Assembly (NCBI RefSeq): GCF_038725785.1
Contig: NZ_CP109796.1
Span: forward strand, 5,766,501 to 5,830,500
Source of the DNA: Termitidicoccus mucosus
GTDB lineage: Bacteria > Verrucomicrobiota > Verrucomicrobiia > Opitutales > Opitutaceae
Direction: 5' to 3'
DNA: 64,000 nucleotides
The notes under the pieces were generated by a model, which was given only the letters and a program-made list of their open reading frames with translations, had not been told where the DNA came from and made no database searches. This document shows positions 1 through 9,935 of the stretch, piece after piece (within the stretch, counting starts at the first letter, position 1; the number at the start of each line of letters is the position of its first letter). Position numbers and translations under genes: made by a program.

Positions 1-269
1 AGCCCGCCGAGGACATGGTCGGGATGCTCGTCGGCGAAGGTTTTCAGCTTGGCGGAGGAGGTGCCGGCCGCGGCGTAGTCGGCGGCGATGGAGGTCTCCT
101 TCTGGTGCTGGAAATACTCGAAGCCATAGTAGCCGAGCACCGCGACGAGGGCGACGATGACGATGGTGTTGATGAAGTTTTTGTTTTTCTGCCAGATGGC
201 GTGCAGGGTCTCGTCGAAGGGAGCGACCGGGGCTTTGGCTTCCTGGCTGGCGGGTGCGGATTTGGACAT
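1..269 (-). CDS. Membrane-anchored TPR-like protein (N-terminal part, cut by window edge)
   Basis: The reading frame starts at the ATG at 269 on the minus strand and runs out of the window, so only about 89 residues are visible. Residues 1-32 are a polar cytoplasmic lead (FDETLHAIWQKNKNF), followed by one membrane segment at about 33-52 (NTIVIVALVAVLGYYGFEYF). After it comes a helical, alanine-rich stretch containing AADYAAAGTSSAKLKTFADE. This layout, one N-terminal anchor followed by a periplasmic helical repeat domain, resembles YfgM-type TPR proteins. That family assignment is inference, because the diagnostic C-terminal part is missing. There is no clear Shine-Dalgarno sequence in front of the ATG. 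Coding bias and the absence of a better frame support the call. Confidence 0.65.
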   Translation of the reverse strand, partial: MSKSAPASQEAKAPVAPFDETLHAIWQKNKNFINTIVIVALVAVLGYYGFEYFQHQKETSIAADYAAAGTSSAKLKTFADEHPDHVLGG

Positions 270-375
270 GGGAAAAGTGTTTTTCGGAGGTGCTGTCTTT
301 TCGGAAAACGTTGAGGAGAACAAATACAGGGCGGCGTGTAAAGGGAGGAGTCAGGGGGAGCTTTTTTGCCGTTTT

Positions 376-475
376 TTCATTCTTTTTCCTCTCCATTCTT
401 TCTCCTTCGTCATTCTTTCCTGCGCCCTCTTCCTTTCGCGTCCCACAGGGGAGAAAGAGGAAAGATAAGAATGAA
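376..475. repeat. Polypyrimidine/polypurine inverted repeat, copy 1
   Basis: The left arm (TTCATTCTTTTTCCTCT at 376-392) is mirrored by the right arm (AGAGGAAAGATAAGAATGAA at 456-475). It fills most of the gap between two divergent genes. The same pyrimidine-rich arm sequence recurs at 9822, 36339 and 46972. The transcript could fold into a long imperfect hairpin. It lacks the GC-rich stem plus U-run of a classical terminator. Confidence 0.6.
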
Positions 476-558
476 GAGAAAAGAGAACGATTGATGAAAG
501 GGGGCCGGCTGGCGGATGGCGGCTTGCCGGGAGGCGGCGGAAAGGTAGCTTGGCGGGC

Positions 559-2883
559 ATGAGCGAAAATCCTTCGGCTGACACGAAAGACCCGGGCACA
601 TGGGGCGAGGCCTTGGTGCGGTTTTTGCGGGAGCAGCCGGGATTGGAGGCGGTCCGGGTGAATCCCGAGGAGCGCACGGTCAAAGTCGCCACGCTGGGCG
701 AGGTGGACGAGGCGTTGCTCAGAAGCCGGCTGGCCGAGACGCTTGCGGCTTTCGACCGGCAGGGCGGCGGCGCGGGCACGGCCAGGGCGGCGGGTTACAA
801 TGTGACCCGGGAGGGCGCGACCACGGAGGTGGCGGGGAAGACCTGCGAGACCGCGCCGCGTTTCTGGCAATGGCGCGAATACACGTGGGCGGGCGTGGAG
901 CGCGAGGACGAACACGGGGATTCCCACGGACATCACGGTCATGAGCACGACCGGGCGGAAGACCACGGGCACGCGCACGGCGGGCATGGCCACGGCGAGG
1001 GCGAGTGGCGGGTGCTGGCGGGGTTCGCCGCGGTTTGCGGGGTGTGCGGGCTGGCCGGTTTTTTGGCGGAGCGGCTTGGCGCCGGGCCGTGGTGGCTGGC
1101 GCGGGCGTTGTATGGCGTGGCGCTGGCCGCGGGCGGCTGGGACGCGGTCAAGGACTCATGGGAGAACATCCGTATCCGAAAACTGGATATTCATTTCCTG
1201 ATGCTCGCGGTGGCCGTGGGCGCGGTGTGCATCGGGGCGTGGAGCGAGGCGGTGCTGCTGCTGTTTTTGTTCTCGTCGGCGGAGGCGATGGAAAACTACG
1301 CGATGGAGCGCACACGCAACGAGGTGAACGCGCTGCTGAAGAGCGCGCCGAAAACCGCGTTGCTTGTGCTGCCCGGCGGCGGCGAGCGCGAGGTGCCGGT
1401 CGAGGAACTGGGCATCGGCGACCGCGCTCGGGTGAAGCCCGGCGATGCGTTTCCGGCGGACGGCGTGGTGGTGCGCGGACGAAGCGCGAGCGACGAGTCG
1501 GCGCTCACGGGGGAGTCCGCGCCGGTGGAAAAGGAGGCGGGCGCGCAGGTGTTCAGCGGGACGATCAACCTGTGGGGCGCGGTGGATTTCGAGGTGCGCC
1601 GCCTGGCGGCGGAGAGCACGCTGCAAAAAATCATCCGGCTGATCCAGACGGCCCAAAAGCTGCGCGCGCCGAGCGAGCGGTTCACGGACAGGTTTGGCGG
1701 TCGCTACACGCTGTTCGTGCTGGGCGTCTGCACGGTGATGTTTCTGGTGTGGTGGCTCGGGTTCGGCCTGCCGGCGTTTGCCAATGCGCAGGGCGCGCGG
1801 CCGGCGTTTTATCGCGCGATGACGCTGCTCGTGGTGATGAGCCCGTGCGCGCTGGTGCTGTCGATCCCGTCGGCGATCCTGGCGGCCATCGCGTGGGGGG
1901 CGCGGCACGGGGTGCTGTTCCGCGGCGGCGCGGGCATCGAGCGGCTGGCGGGCGTGGACGTGGTGGCGCTGGACAAGACGGGCACGCTCACGACGGGCGA
2001 GCTGGCGGTGGTGGGGCACGAGAGTTTTCCGCCGGGACGCGAGCGCGAGGTGCTGGAGCTGGCGTGCGCGCTGGAGGCAAATTCGCAGCATCCGCTGGCG
2101 CGCGCCATCACGCGGCACGCGCGGGCGGAGGGGGTGCGGGAGCGCGAGGCGGAGAAATTCCAATCGCTCACCGGGCGCGGCGTGCGCGGAAACGTGGACG
2201 GCGCGCAGGTGCTGCTCGGGCGGCGCGAGCTGCTGGAGCACGGGCCGCTGGCGGACTGGGCGCGCTCGCTGCCGCCGCCCCCGCCGGAGCTGAGCGAGGT
2301 GTGGGTGATCGGCGGCGAGGTGGTGGGGCGGATTTTGTTGCGCGACCAGATCAGGATGGAGTCGCGGGCGACATTGCAGGCGCTGCGCGAGGCGGGATTG
2401 CACACGGTGATGCTGACCGGCGACCGGCGGCAGGCGGCGGAAAACGTGGCGCGCGAGCTCGGGCTCGACGAGGTGCGCGCGGGGCTCGCGCCGGAGGACA
2501 AGGTCGCGGCCATCCAGGGATTCCGCGAGGCGGGGCGTCGCGTGGCGATGGTGGGCGACGGCGTGAACGACGCGCCGTGCCTGGCGGCGGCGGACGTGTC
2601 GATGGCGATGGGCGCGCGCGGGAGCGACGCGGCGCTGGAACAGGCCGAGGTGATCTTGATGCACGACCGCATCGAGAACGTGCTGGCGGCGTTCCGGCTG
2701 AGCCGGCGCGCGCGGTCGGTCATCCGGCAGAACCTGGCGATTTCGCTGGGCGTGGTGCTGTTGATGGCACTGGCCTCGATCGCCGGCGTGGTGCCGCTCA
2801 GCCTCGGCGTGCTCGCGCACGAGGGCAGCACCGTGGTCGTGTGCCTGAATTCGCTGAGGCTGCTGTTCGGGGGCGGAAAATAA
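559..2883 (+). CDS. Heavy-metal translocating P1B-type ATPase (SPC class)
   Basis: This is an integral-membrane cation pump that couples ATP hydrolysis to metal export. Visible motifs are the actuator loop TGES, the intramembrane SPC motif (about residue 428), the phosphorylation site DKTGTLT (about 472), the HP dipeptide in SQHPLARAI, TGDRRQAA, the hinge GDGVNDAP, and HEGST near the C-terminus (about 754). SPC together with HEGS/T in the last helices is the signature of the P1B-4 subgroup, usually linked to Co, Ni, Fe or Zn rather than Cu. A strongly His/Asp/Glu-rich stretch at about 117-150 precedes the first helix and probably binds metal. The ATG at 559 is chosen over the in-frame TTG at 550 because AAAGG lies about ten bases upstream. 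The gene stands alone between repeat elements. The exact substrate cannot be read from sequence. Confidence 0.95.
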   Translation: MSENPSADTKDPGTWGEALVRFLREQPGLEAVRVNPEERTVKVATLGEVDEALLRSRLAETLAAFDRQGGGAGTARAAGYNVTREGATTEVAGKTCETAPRFWQWREYTWAGVEREDEHGDSHGHHGHEHDRAEDHGHAHGGHGHGEGEWRVLAGFAAVCGVCGLAGFLAERLGAGPWWLARALYGVALAAGGWDAVKDSWENIRIRKLDIHFLMLAVAVGAVCIGAWSEAVLLLFLFSSAEAMENYAMERTRNEVNALLKSAPKTALLVLPGGGEREVPVEELGIGDRARVKPGDAFPADGVVVRGRSASDESALTGESAPVEKEAGAQVFSGTINLWGAVDFEVRRLAAESTLQKIIRLIQTAQKLRAPSERFTDRFGGRYTLFVLGVCTVMFLVWWLGFGLPAFANAQGARPAFYRAMTLLVVMSPCALVLSIPSAILAAIAWGARHGVLFRGGAGIERLAGVDVVALDKTGTLTTGELAVVGHESFPPGREREVLELACALEANSQHPLARAITRHARAEGVREREAEKFQSLTGRGVRGNVDGAQVLLGRRELLEHGPLADWARSLPPPPPELSEVWVIGGEVVGRILLRDQIRMESRATLQALREAGLHTVMLTGDRRQAAENVARELGLDEVRAGLAPEDKVAAIQGFREAGRRVAMVGDGVNDAPCLAAADVSMAMGARGSDAALEQAEVILMHDRIENVLAAFRLSRRARSVIRQNLAISLGVVLLMALASIAGVVPLSLGVLAHEGSTVVVCLNSLRLLFGGGK

Positions 2884-2908
2884 GAGCGTCTATCAAAAAA
2901 GAAAAATT

Positions 2909-3047
2909 GAAGAAGTTTGTTTTGACACAGAGGGCACAGAGCGCGGCCCACAGAGGACACGGAGGCCAAGTCTGAAAAATTCTTTTTCTCTCTCTGAGAT
3001 CTCTGTGTCAGAGCGCTGTGGCCTCTGTGTCAAAACAGACTTCATTC
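2909..3047. repeat. Large inverted repeat of the 'TTTTGACACAGAGG' type
   Basis: Arms of about 35 bp (GAAGAAGTTTGTTTTGACAC on the left, its near reverse complement ending at 3047) flank a loop of roughly 65 bp. The element starts about 25 bp after the stop codon of the ATPase gene. Similar CACAGAGG-rich palindromes are a recurrent intergenic repeat in this bacterial group. A fold-back transcript could end or stabilise the upstream mRNA. Confidence 0.7.
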
Positions 3048-3065
3048 GCATTTTCCAAGGGTTCC

Positions 3066-3398
3066 CTATGACAGGCTCGTTTTTCTTTTCCCGGAAGGGG
3101 AGATGTCATCGTAAAACTGGTTTATAATCCGCCCGTCCGGACCAAACATGAGGACGATCAGCTTTCGCACGCCCATCTTCCGGTATTTCTGATTCCGAAT
3201 CGACACCAGGCTCCAGTCGCCGTCCTTTGCGTTTTCCAGCAGATTCACGTGAATGCAGCGGTTTTCGCTGTCGCATCCAATCAGCAGTGTCGTGTTGGCC
3301 AGTTTTTGCGTCGTTTTGGGAACCTGTGAAAAGCAGGTGACTTTGGTGGTTGTCGGATCGCGCGAGTTGAAAGACCGAATGTCTGGAATTCCAGACAT
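3066..3398 (-). CDS. Hypothetical protein, 110 residues
   Basis: I do not recognise this product. It is soluble-looking with no membrane segment or signal peptide. It has a basic middle (RNQKYRKMGVRKLIVLMFGP) and two cysteines (LIGCDSENRC). The region is clearly lower in GC than its neighbours, which could reflect transfer or a decaying remnant. Codons still look gene-like (many CTG, GAC, AAC). The start ATG is the last three bases of a perfect 20-bp palindrome and lies 3 bp from the divergent XRE gene, so the two could be co-regulated. It might equally be the surviving 3' part of a longer gene. Confidence 0.4.
   Translation of the reverse strand: MSGIPDIRSFNSRDPTTTKVTCFSQVPKTTQKLANTTLLIGCDSENRCIHVNLLENAKDGDWSLVSIRNQKYRKMGVRKLIVLMFGPDGRIINQFYDDISPSGKRKTSLS
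3379..3398. promoter_or_regulatory. Perfect 20-bp palindrome, candidate operator
   Basis: The sequence is two copies of the half-site ATGTCTGGAA facing each other. The 12-bp right half (AATTCCAGACAT) is repeated at 3433-3444 in the same orientation. Both lie in the start region of the XRE-family gene, which is what an autoregulatory operator would look like. Binding by that regulator is inference. Confidence 0.5.
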
Positions 3399-3401
3399 AG
3401 T

Positions 3402-3770
3402 GTGTCAATTAAAATTCTACGATGCTGTCGCAAATTCCAGACATTGGGAACTCCCTCGAAACATCCGCGAAACACCGTCGGTCCGGCTGTGCGCCGGCAT
3501 CGGATGGCCCATGAGTGGTCCCAGGCGCAGTTTGCCGCGAGGTGCCAGTTGGCGGGATGGGATATTTCGCGCGGCATCGTGGCGGCGATCGAGGGGCGCG
3601 TCCGCTGGGTGGGGGACTTTGAGGTCGCGGTGCTGGCCCATGTGCTGGGCACGTCGATTGTCTCGCTTTACCCAGAGAAAATCGACTGGCGGGAGTTCAA
3701 GGATCTCTCGTATTTCGCGTCGAACCAGGCTAGCTGCGGTGCGGCTGGGAAACGGCCGCCGAGGGCGTGA
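3402..3770 (+). CDS. Small XRE-family helix-turn-helix regulator
   Basis: A DNA-binding protein of about 122 residues. The HTH region reads WSQAQFAARCQLAGWDIS followed by IEGRVRWVGDFEV and LAHVLGTSIVSLYP, matching the Cro/CI-type fold with its SQ..(F/L)A and final (L)A..L elements. There is no ligand or peptidase domain. The start is uncertain: GTG at 3402 gives a 14-residue atypical lead, whereas TTG at 3444 places the start directly after the second palindrome half-site and gives a more typical N-terminus (SKHPRNTVGP). Its last 41 bp overlap the 3' end of hemA on the other strand. Likely a self-regulating repressor; its targets are unknown. Confidence 0.75.
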   Translation: MSIKILRCCRKFQTLGTPSKHPRNTVGPAVRRHRMAHEWSQAQFAARCQLAGWDISRGIVAAIEGRVRWVGDFEVAVLAHVLGTSIVSLYPEKIDWREFKDLSYFASNQASCGAAGKRPPRA

Positions 3771-5022
3771 GGTCGACGGGCGGCGCGGAGACGGGCGGGG
3801 GCTTGCGCATGGAGTCCGCCGCCGCCGCGTCGCCGGATGCCGGCGCGGGCTTGCGGGCGGAGACGACACGCGCAATCTGGTCCCAGAGCTGGGCGGATTT
3901 CTGGCGGGCGAGTTCCTTTGCCTTTGCCACCTCGGCGGCGCGGGCGGCGCGGTTTTCGTCGGCGATGCGGGCGAGGTCGTCGAGGTTGTAGATGAAGACG
4001 TTTTCGAGATCGGCGACGGACGGATCGACATCGCGGGGAAGCGCGAGGTCGATGAAAAAGAGCGGGCGGGCCCGGCGGGCGCGCATGGCCCCGGCGGCGG
4101 CCTCGCGCGTGATCACGGCGCCGGGCGCGGCGGTGGAGCACACGACGATGTCGTAGTCGGCGAGATGGCGGGGGACGTTTTCGAGGGGAAGCGCGGCGCC
4201 GTGGAAGAGGCGGGCGAGTTCGAGCGCGCGCTCGAAGGTGCGGCTGGCGACGGTGAGCGCGGCGGCGCCGCGGCTTTGGAAGGCGCGCGCGTTCTTTTCC
4301 GCAATCTCGCCGGCCCCGAGAAGAAGGATGCGGGCGCGGTCGAGGCGTCCGAAGATTTTCAGGGCCAGGTCAACGGCGACGTTGGCGGTGCTGATGACGC
4401 CTTCGGTGACCGCGGTGTGGGTGCGGATATATTTGGCGTGCTGGAAGGTTTTTTGAAAAACGCGGTTGAGCACGGGGCCGGCGGTGCGGCGGCTTTGGGC
4501 GGCGGCGTAGGCTTCCTTCACCTGGCCGAGGATTTCGGTCTCGCCGAGCATCTGCGAATCGAGCCCGGCGGAGACATCGAGCAGGTGGCGGAGCGCGTCG
4601 GGGCCGTGGGCGCGCCGGCGGATGGCGCGGAAGGATTCGGCGGGGATGTGCTGGAGAGCGCAGAATTCGGCTTCGAGGCGTCCGATGGCATCGACAGGGT
4701 CGGCGGGAGGGGCGGACACGGCAGCGGCGGCGGCCGGATTGCAACCCATTGGGTTGCAATCCGGCGTGCCGGCGACGCCGTAGAATTCGACGCGGTTGCA
4801 GGTGTTGAGGATGGCGATTTCGCGGAGGCCGGGCAGGGCGGCGAGGCGGGCGTGGATCGCATCGAGTTTGTCGGCGGTGAGCGCGAGGCGTTCGCGGAGT
4901 TCGAGAGGCGCGGTGTGGTGGCTGGCGCCGACGTAGAAAAGGGCGGGCGCGGACGGGGAAGCCGATGGCGGCCGGGCATCGGGGCGCGGAGCGCCGGGAG
5001 TGGCTGTCGGCTCGGTGCTCAT
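3730..5022 (-). CDS. hemA: Glutamyl-tRNA reductase
   Basis: It catalyses the NADPH-dependent reduction of glutamyl-tRNA to glutamate-1-semialdehyde, the first committed step of C5-pathway tetrapyrrole synthesis. The catalytic cysteine sits in ILNTCNRVEFY (Cys75). The tRNA-contacting SHHTAPLELRER region is near residue 34. The family signature around MLGETEILGQVKEAY and the NADP-binding LLLGAGEIAEKNARAF are intact. Length (430 aa) is normal, with a proline/alanine-rich N-terminal lead of about 27 residues and a similar tail. Directly after the catalytic loop lies a foreign-looking insert (TPDCNPMGCNP, about residues 86-96) encoded by a 33-bp palindromic repeat. The ATG overlaps the stop of the upstream hemX-like gene (ATGA), implying translational coupling. 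Confidence 0.96.
   Translation of the reverse strand: MSTEPTATPGAPRPDARPPSASPSAPALFYVGASHHTAPLELRERLALTADKLDAIHARLAALPGLREIAILNTCNRVEFYGVAGTPDCNPMGCNPAAAAAVSAPPADPVDAIGRLEAEFCALQHIPAESFRAIRRRAHGPDALRHLLDVSAGLDSQMLGETEILGQVKEAYAAAQSRRTAGPVLNRVFQKTFQHAKYIRTHTAVTEGVISTANVAVDLALKIFGRLDRARILLLGAGEIAEKNARAFQSRGAAALTVASRTFERALELARLFHGAALPLENVPRHLADYDIVVCSTAAPGAVITREAAAGAMRARRARPLFFIDLALPRDVDPSVADLENVFIYNLDDLARIADENRAARAAEVAKAKELARQKSAQLWDQIARVVSARKPAPASGDAAAADSMRKPPPVSAPPVDLTPSAAVSQPHRS
4733..4765. repeat. 33-bp palindrome inserted in hemA
   Basis: GCCGGATTGCAACC is mirrored by GGTTGCAATCCGGC around a short centre. Being 33 bp long (11 codons) it keeps the hemA frame. A second copy with the same design lies at 45740-45772 and a degenerate one at 52395-52425. 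Confidence 0.8.
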
Positions 5023-5948
5023 GCGGCGGGCGTGAGGGCTGGCGCGGCTTGGGGGCGACGCTGCGCGTCGTCCGCCGGCAGGATGCCGGCGCTCCCAGTC
5101 GCTGGCGCGGATTCGAAAGTGCGGCCGGCCGTGTCTAGGTTTCTGCGGCTGGAATCGACGGGCCAGAGAGACAATATTGCGGCGGCAAAGAGGAGGATGC
5201 ACGTCCACGCGAGGCGTTTGGTGATGAGGCGGTCGGCGAGGCGGAGGCCGAGCGCGACAGTGTAGGCAACCCAGACCGCGACGGTCGCAACGAGCTTCGG
5301 GGCGTTGACCGTGCCGGTGTCGTCGAGCCAGTAAACGGAACCGACCGCGAGCGACGCGCCGAGGAGGACGACGCCGGTGGCGAGGAGCCGGAGGTTGATG
5401 TGGTCGAGTTCGAGGATGGACGGGAGAAAGGAGAACATGCCGCGCAGGTGATGTTGTTTCAGGCTGAAAAACTGAAGCAGCCACATGACCGAGGTGAGCG
5501 CGAGCAGGCCGAACACGCCGTAGCTGAAGAGGGCGAGCGCGGCGTGAAATTCGATCCAGTAGTTCCCGCCAAACGCGCCGATGCGGCGGGTGGCGTCCCA
5601 GACGGGAATGACGAGCGAGAGGAGGGTGAGCGCGGTGGCGAGCGTGGCGGTGAAGTAACCGAGCAGGCTGAGGCGGAAGGTCACGCCGACGACGAGGTAG
5701 AGGGCGATGGCCGACCAGGCGGTGAATTGGAAGAGCTCGAAGGTGTTGCCGATGGGGCAGCCTTTCACGGCGAGGCCGCGTGCGTAGAGGCCGAGGGTCT
5801 GGAGGATGAAACCGCCCGCGACGATGGCATACATGAGGGCGCGCGGGTGGCGGCGCGCGCGCAGCATCGACACGCTGCCGAGCACGAAGCCCGCGAGATA
5901 AAACGCGGCGGCCAGCCAGAGCCAGGTGCGGTCGGTGAACATGTGCAT
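5019..5948 (-). CDS. HemX/CcsA-like cytochrome c assembly membrane protein
   Basis: A polytopic inner-membrane protein of 309 residues with about eight hydrophobic segments, for example LWLAAAFYLAGFVLGSVSM at the N-terminus and LWLLQ-flanking segments in the middle. The conserved cores GCPIGNTFELFQFTAWSAI and WIEFHAALALFSYGVFGLL place it in the CcsA/CcmC/HemX superfamily. The tryptophan-rich WWD haem-handling loop of true CcsA is not seen. It overlaps hemA by 4 bp, the arrangement of Bacillus hemA-hemX, where HemX limits GluTR abundance, so HemX-like is favoured. The last 30 residues carry the repeat-derived peptide SAGILPADDAQRRPQAAP and probably lie outside the functional fold. Confidence 0.85.
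   Translation of the reverse strand: MHMFTDRTWLWLAAAFYLAGFVLGSVSMLRARRHPRALMYAIVAGGFILQTLGLYARGLAVKGCPIGNTFELFQFTAWSAIALYLVVGVTFRLSLLGYFTATLATALTLLSLVIPVWDATRRIGAFGGNYWIEFHAALALFSYGVFGLLALTSVMWLLQFFSLKQHHLRGMFSFLPSILELDHINLRLLATGVVLLGASLAVGSVYWLDDTGTVNAPKLVATVAVWVAYTVALGLRLADRLITKRLAWTCILLFAAAILSLWPVDSSRRNLDTAGRTFESAPATGSAGILPADDAQRRPQAAPALTPAA
5053..5108. repeat. AGILPA-type repeat forming the 3' end of the hemX-like gene
   Basis: A short hairpin (GACGCTGCGCGTCGTC) is followed by GCCGGCAGGATGCCGGC and then GCTCCCAGTCGCTG. The latter two blocks are identical at 12690-12720. Here they encode the C-terminal peptide of the membrane protein. Confidence 0.75.
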
Positions 5949-6001
5949 TGCTTCAATGTGAGGATGGCGAGTGTGCGGGACGCGCGCGGCCAGGGCAAGG
6001 G

Positions 6002-6121
6002 CCGCCTCGCAGCCAGTTCAAGTTTTAAAATTAAGTTGAAGAATCCAGGCCCGAACCTGGGCGCGCAGACACGCTTCCTGCCTTCAACTTAAACTTAAAA
6101 CTTGAACTGGCTGCGAGGCGG
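6002..6121. repeat. 40-bp-arm inverted repeat overlapping a gene's 3' end
   Basis: Arms of about 40 bp (CCGCCTCGCAGCCAGTTCAA plus an AAGTTTTAA/AAGTTGAAG stretch) face each other around a 40-bp centre. The centre has its own small hairpin (CCAGG..CCTGG). The right arm supplies the last codons and the stop of the methyltransferase gene. A related AAGTT-rich palindrome lies at 48104-48187. Confidence 0.75.
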
Positions 6122-7046
6122 CGACGGCGTGCCAGAAGCGGCATTCGTCGGAGAAATCGCGGACGGCGCGGGACTCGCGGGCGATTTCGCGGCGCAGGGC
6201 GTCGTAACGGTGCTCCCAGCCGGTGGCGGCGAGATCGGCCAGAATCTCCGCCCGGTTGGGCAGGTGCATGAAGGTGCGGCCGTTCTGATCCTCGAAATAG
6301 CGGTCGCCGTATTCGACCAGGCGCGGGTCCTGCCCGCCCTTAGCCCAGCGTTCGGCCTCGGGTATCCAGAGGGCGCGTTCGAAAACGGTGGCGTCGCGGT
6401 CGTGCGTGGTGATGAGGAGCGGCGCGCCGGGGCGGCAGAGCGCGCGGAGGTTGGCGAGCGCGGCGAGGCGGTTTTTCCGGCCGGGGATTTGCATGAGGCC
6501 GTTGAACATGAAGAGCGCGCCGTCAAACGCGTCCGCGGATGAGGCGAAGGTGGTCGGTGCGGTTGGTGTGGAGGCGGAAGGATTGCGACGCGGAGCGTCG
6601 TCCACGGGCGAGTCGCCCGTGCCACTCGAACCGGCGGGCGGGGCGGACGCAGCACGCGCCGCGGCGGAAAGGAGGGGGGCGAAGGCGGGGTGTTCGCCGA
6701 GGCGGGTGGCGTCGGCGTGATGGATGGCGATGCCGGCGGCGCCGCGGCGGGCGGCGAGATCGCGGGCCTGCCCGACAAGTTCGTCGGCGAAATCGAACGC
6801 GGCGATGCGGCGGTAACCGAGTTTCCAGAGGCCGAGCGTGACGCGGCCCGCGCCGCAGCCGCCTTCGAGGAGGCGCGCGTTTTTGTCGGGGAAGAACCGT
6901 TCGATGCAAATGCGCTCGGACTCCCAGAGGCCGAGCTTGTGCGCGGCGCGGGTGTAGTGAACGACGGCGACGGGATCGTTGAAGTCGGCGCGGACGGTGT
7001 CGGAAGTGATTTTTCCCGGAGCGGCGCTGGTTTGGCGGGGCGTCAT
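6084..7046 (-). CDS. Class I SAM-dependent methyltransferase
   Basis: A Rossmann-fold methyltransferase of 320 residues. Motif I is LLEGGCGAGRVTLGL (residues 59-73). The acidic residue ending strand 2 is in AAFDFADELV, motif II is AIHHADATRLG, and the later strand is DAFDGALFMFNGLM. The glycine-rich loop carries an unusual Cys (GGCGAG). The substrate cannot be told; small-molecule or lipid targets are more likely than rRNA because no RNA-binding domain is present. Residues about 139-155 (GTGDSPVDDAPRR) are repeat-derived and sit between two core strands, probably as an exposed loop. The C-terminal residues (SQPVQVLSLS) are encoded by the arm of an inverted repeat, so the original stop may have been displaced. 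Confidence 0.85.
   Translation of the reverse strand: MTPRQTSAAPGKITSDTVRADFNDPVAVVHYTRAAHKLGLWESERICIERFFPDKNARLLEGGCGAGRVTLGLWKLGYRRIAAFDFADELVGQARDLAARRGAAGIAIHHADATRLGEHPAFAPLLSAAARAASAPPAGSSGTGDSPVDDAPRRNPSASTPTAPTTFASSADAFDGALFMFNGLMQIPGRKNRLAALANLRALCRPGAPLLITTHDRDATVFERALWIPEAERWAKGGQDPRLVEYGDRYFEDQNGRTFMHLPNRAEILADLAATGWEHRYDALRREIARESRAVRDFSDECRFWHAVAASQPVQVLSLS
6581..6628. repeat. GTG(D/V)(S/P)PV-type repeat inside the methyltransferase gene
   Basis: A small hairpin (GACGCGGAGCGTCGTC) is followed by the palindrome CACGGGCGAGTCGCCCGTG and GCCACTCG. The same order, hairpin unit then GCCACTCG-type arm, recurs at 12642 and 35883. The insert is in frame. Confidence 0.75.
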
Positions 7047-7137
7047 GCGGCGAAGGAATCAAGGGCGGGCGTTGGGGGACAAGGCCAAAGCACGAAGCCC
7101 CCACGGGCAGGCAGGGGCGCTGAGGGCGGCGGGGGAG

Positions 7138-9762
<2,625 letters not shown>

Positions 9763-9821
9763 GGGAAAATGGGTTAAGTAGCGGCGGCGGAGCGGCGGGG
9801 GGCGAGGATTTTTTGCAGGTT

Positions 9822-9872
9822 ATTGTCTTTCTTCTTCCCCAAATCGAAACGAGAAGAATGGAGAAAGACAAA
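9822..9872. repeat. Polypyrimidine/polypurine inverted repeat, copy 2
   Basis: TTGTCTTTCTTCTTC is mirrored imperfectly by GAGAAGAATGGAGAAAGACAA between divergent mutS and the esterase gene. It belongs to the same pyrimidine-rich family as the copies at 376, 36339 and 46972. Confidence 0.5.
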
Positions 9873-9935
9873 GAAGAGGAATGGATGCAAAGTTTGATTG
9901 GCGGAGGCGGGGCGGGTGGGGCAGGGTGGCGGGGA

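Noticed and set aside
1005-2975. Long frames overlapping the P-type ATPase on both strands
   Set aside because: The ATPase frame contains all catalytic motifs; the others are Arg/Gly/Ala-rich shadows.
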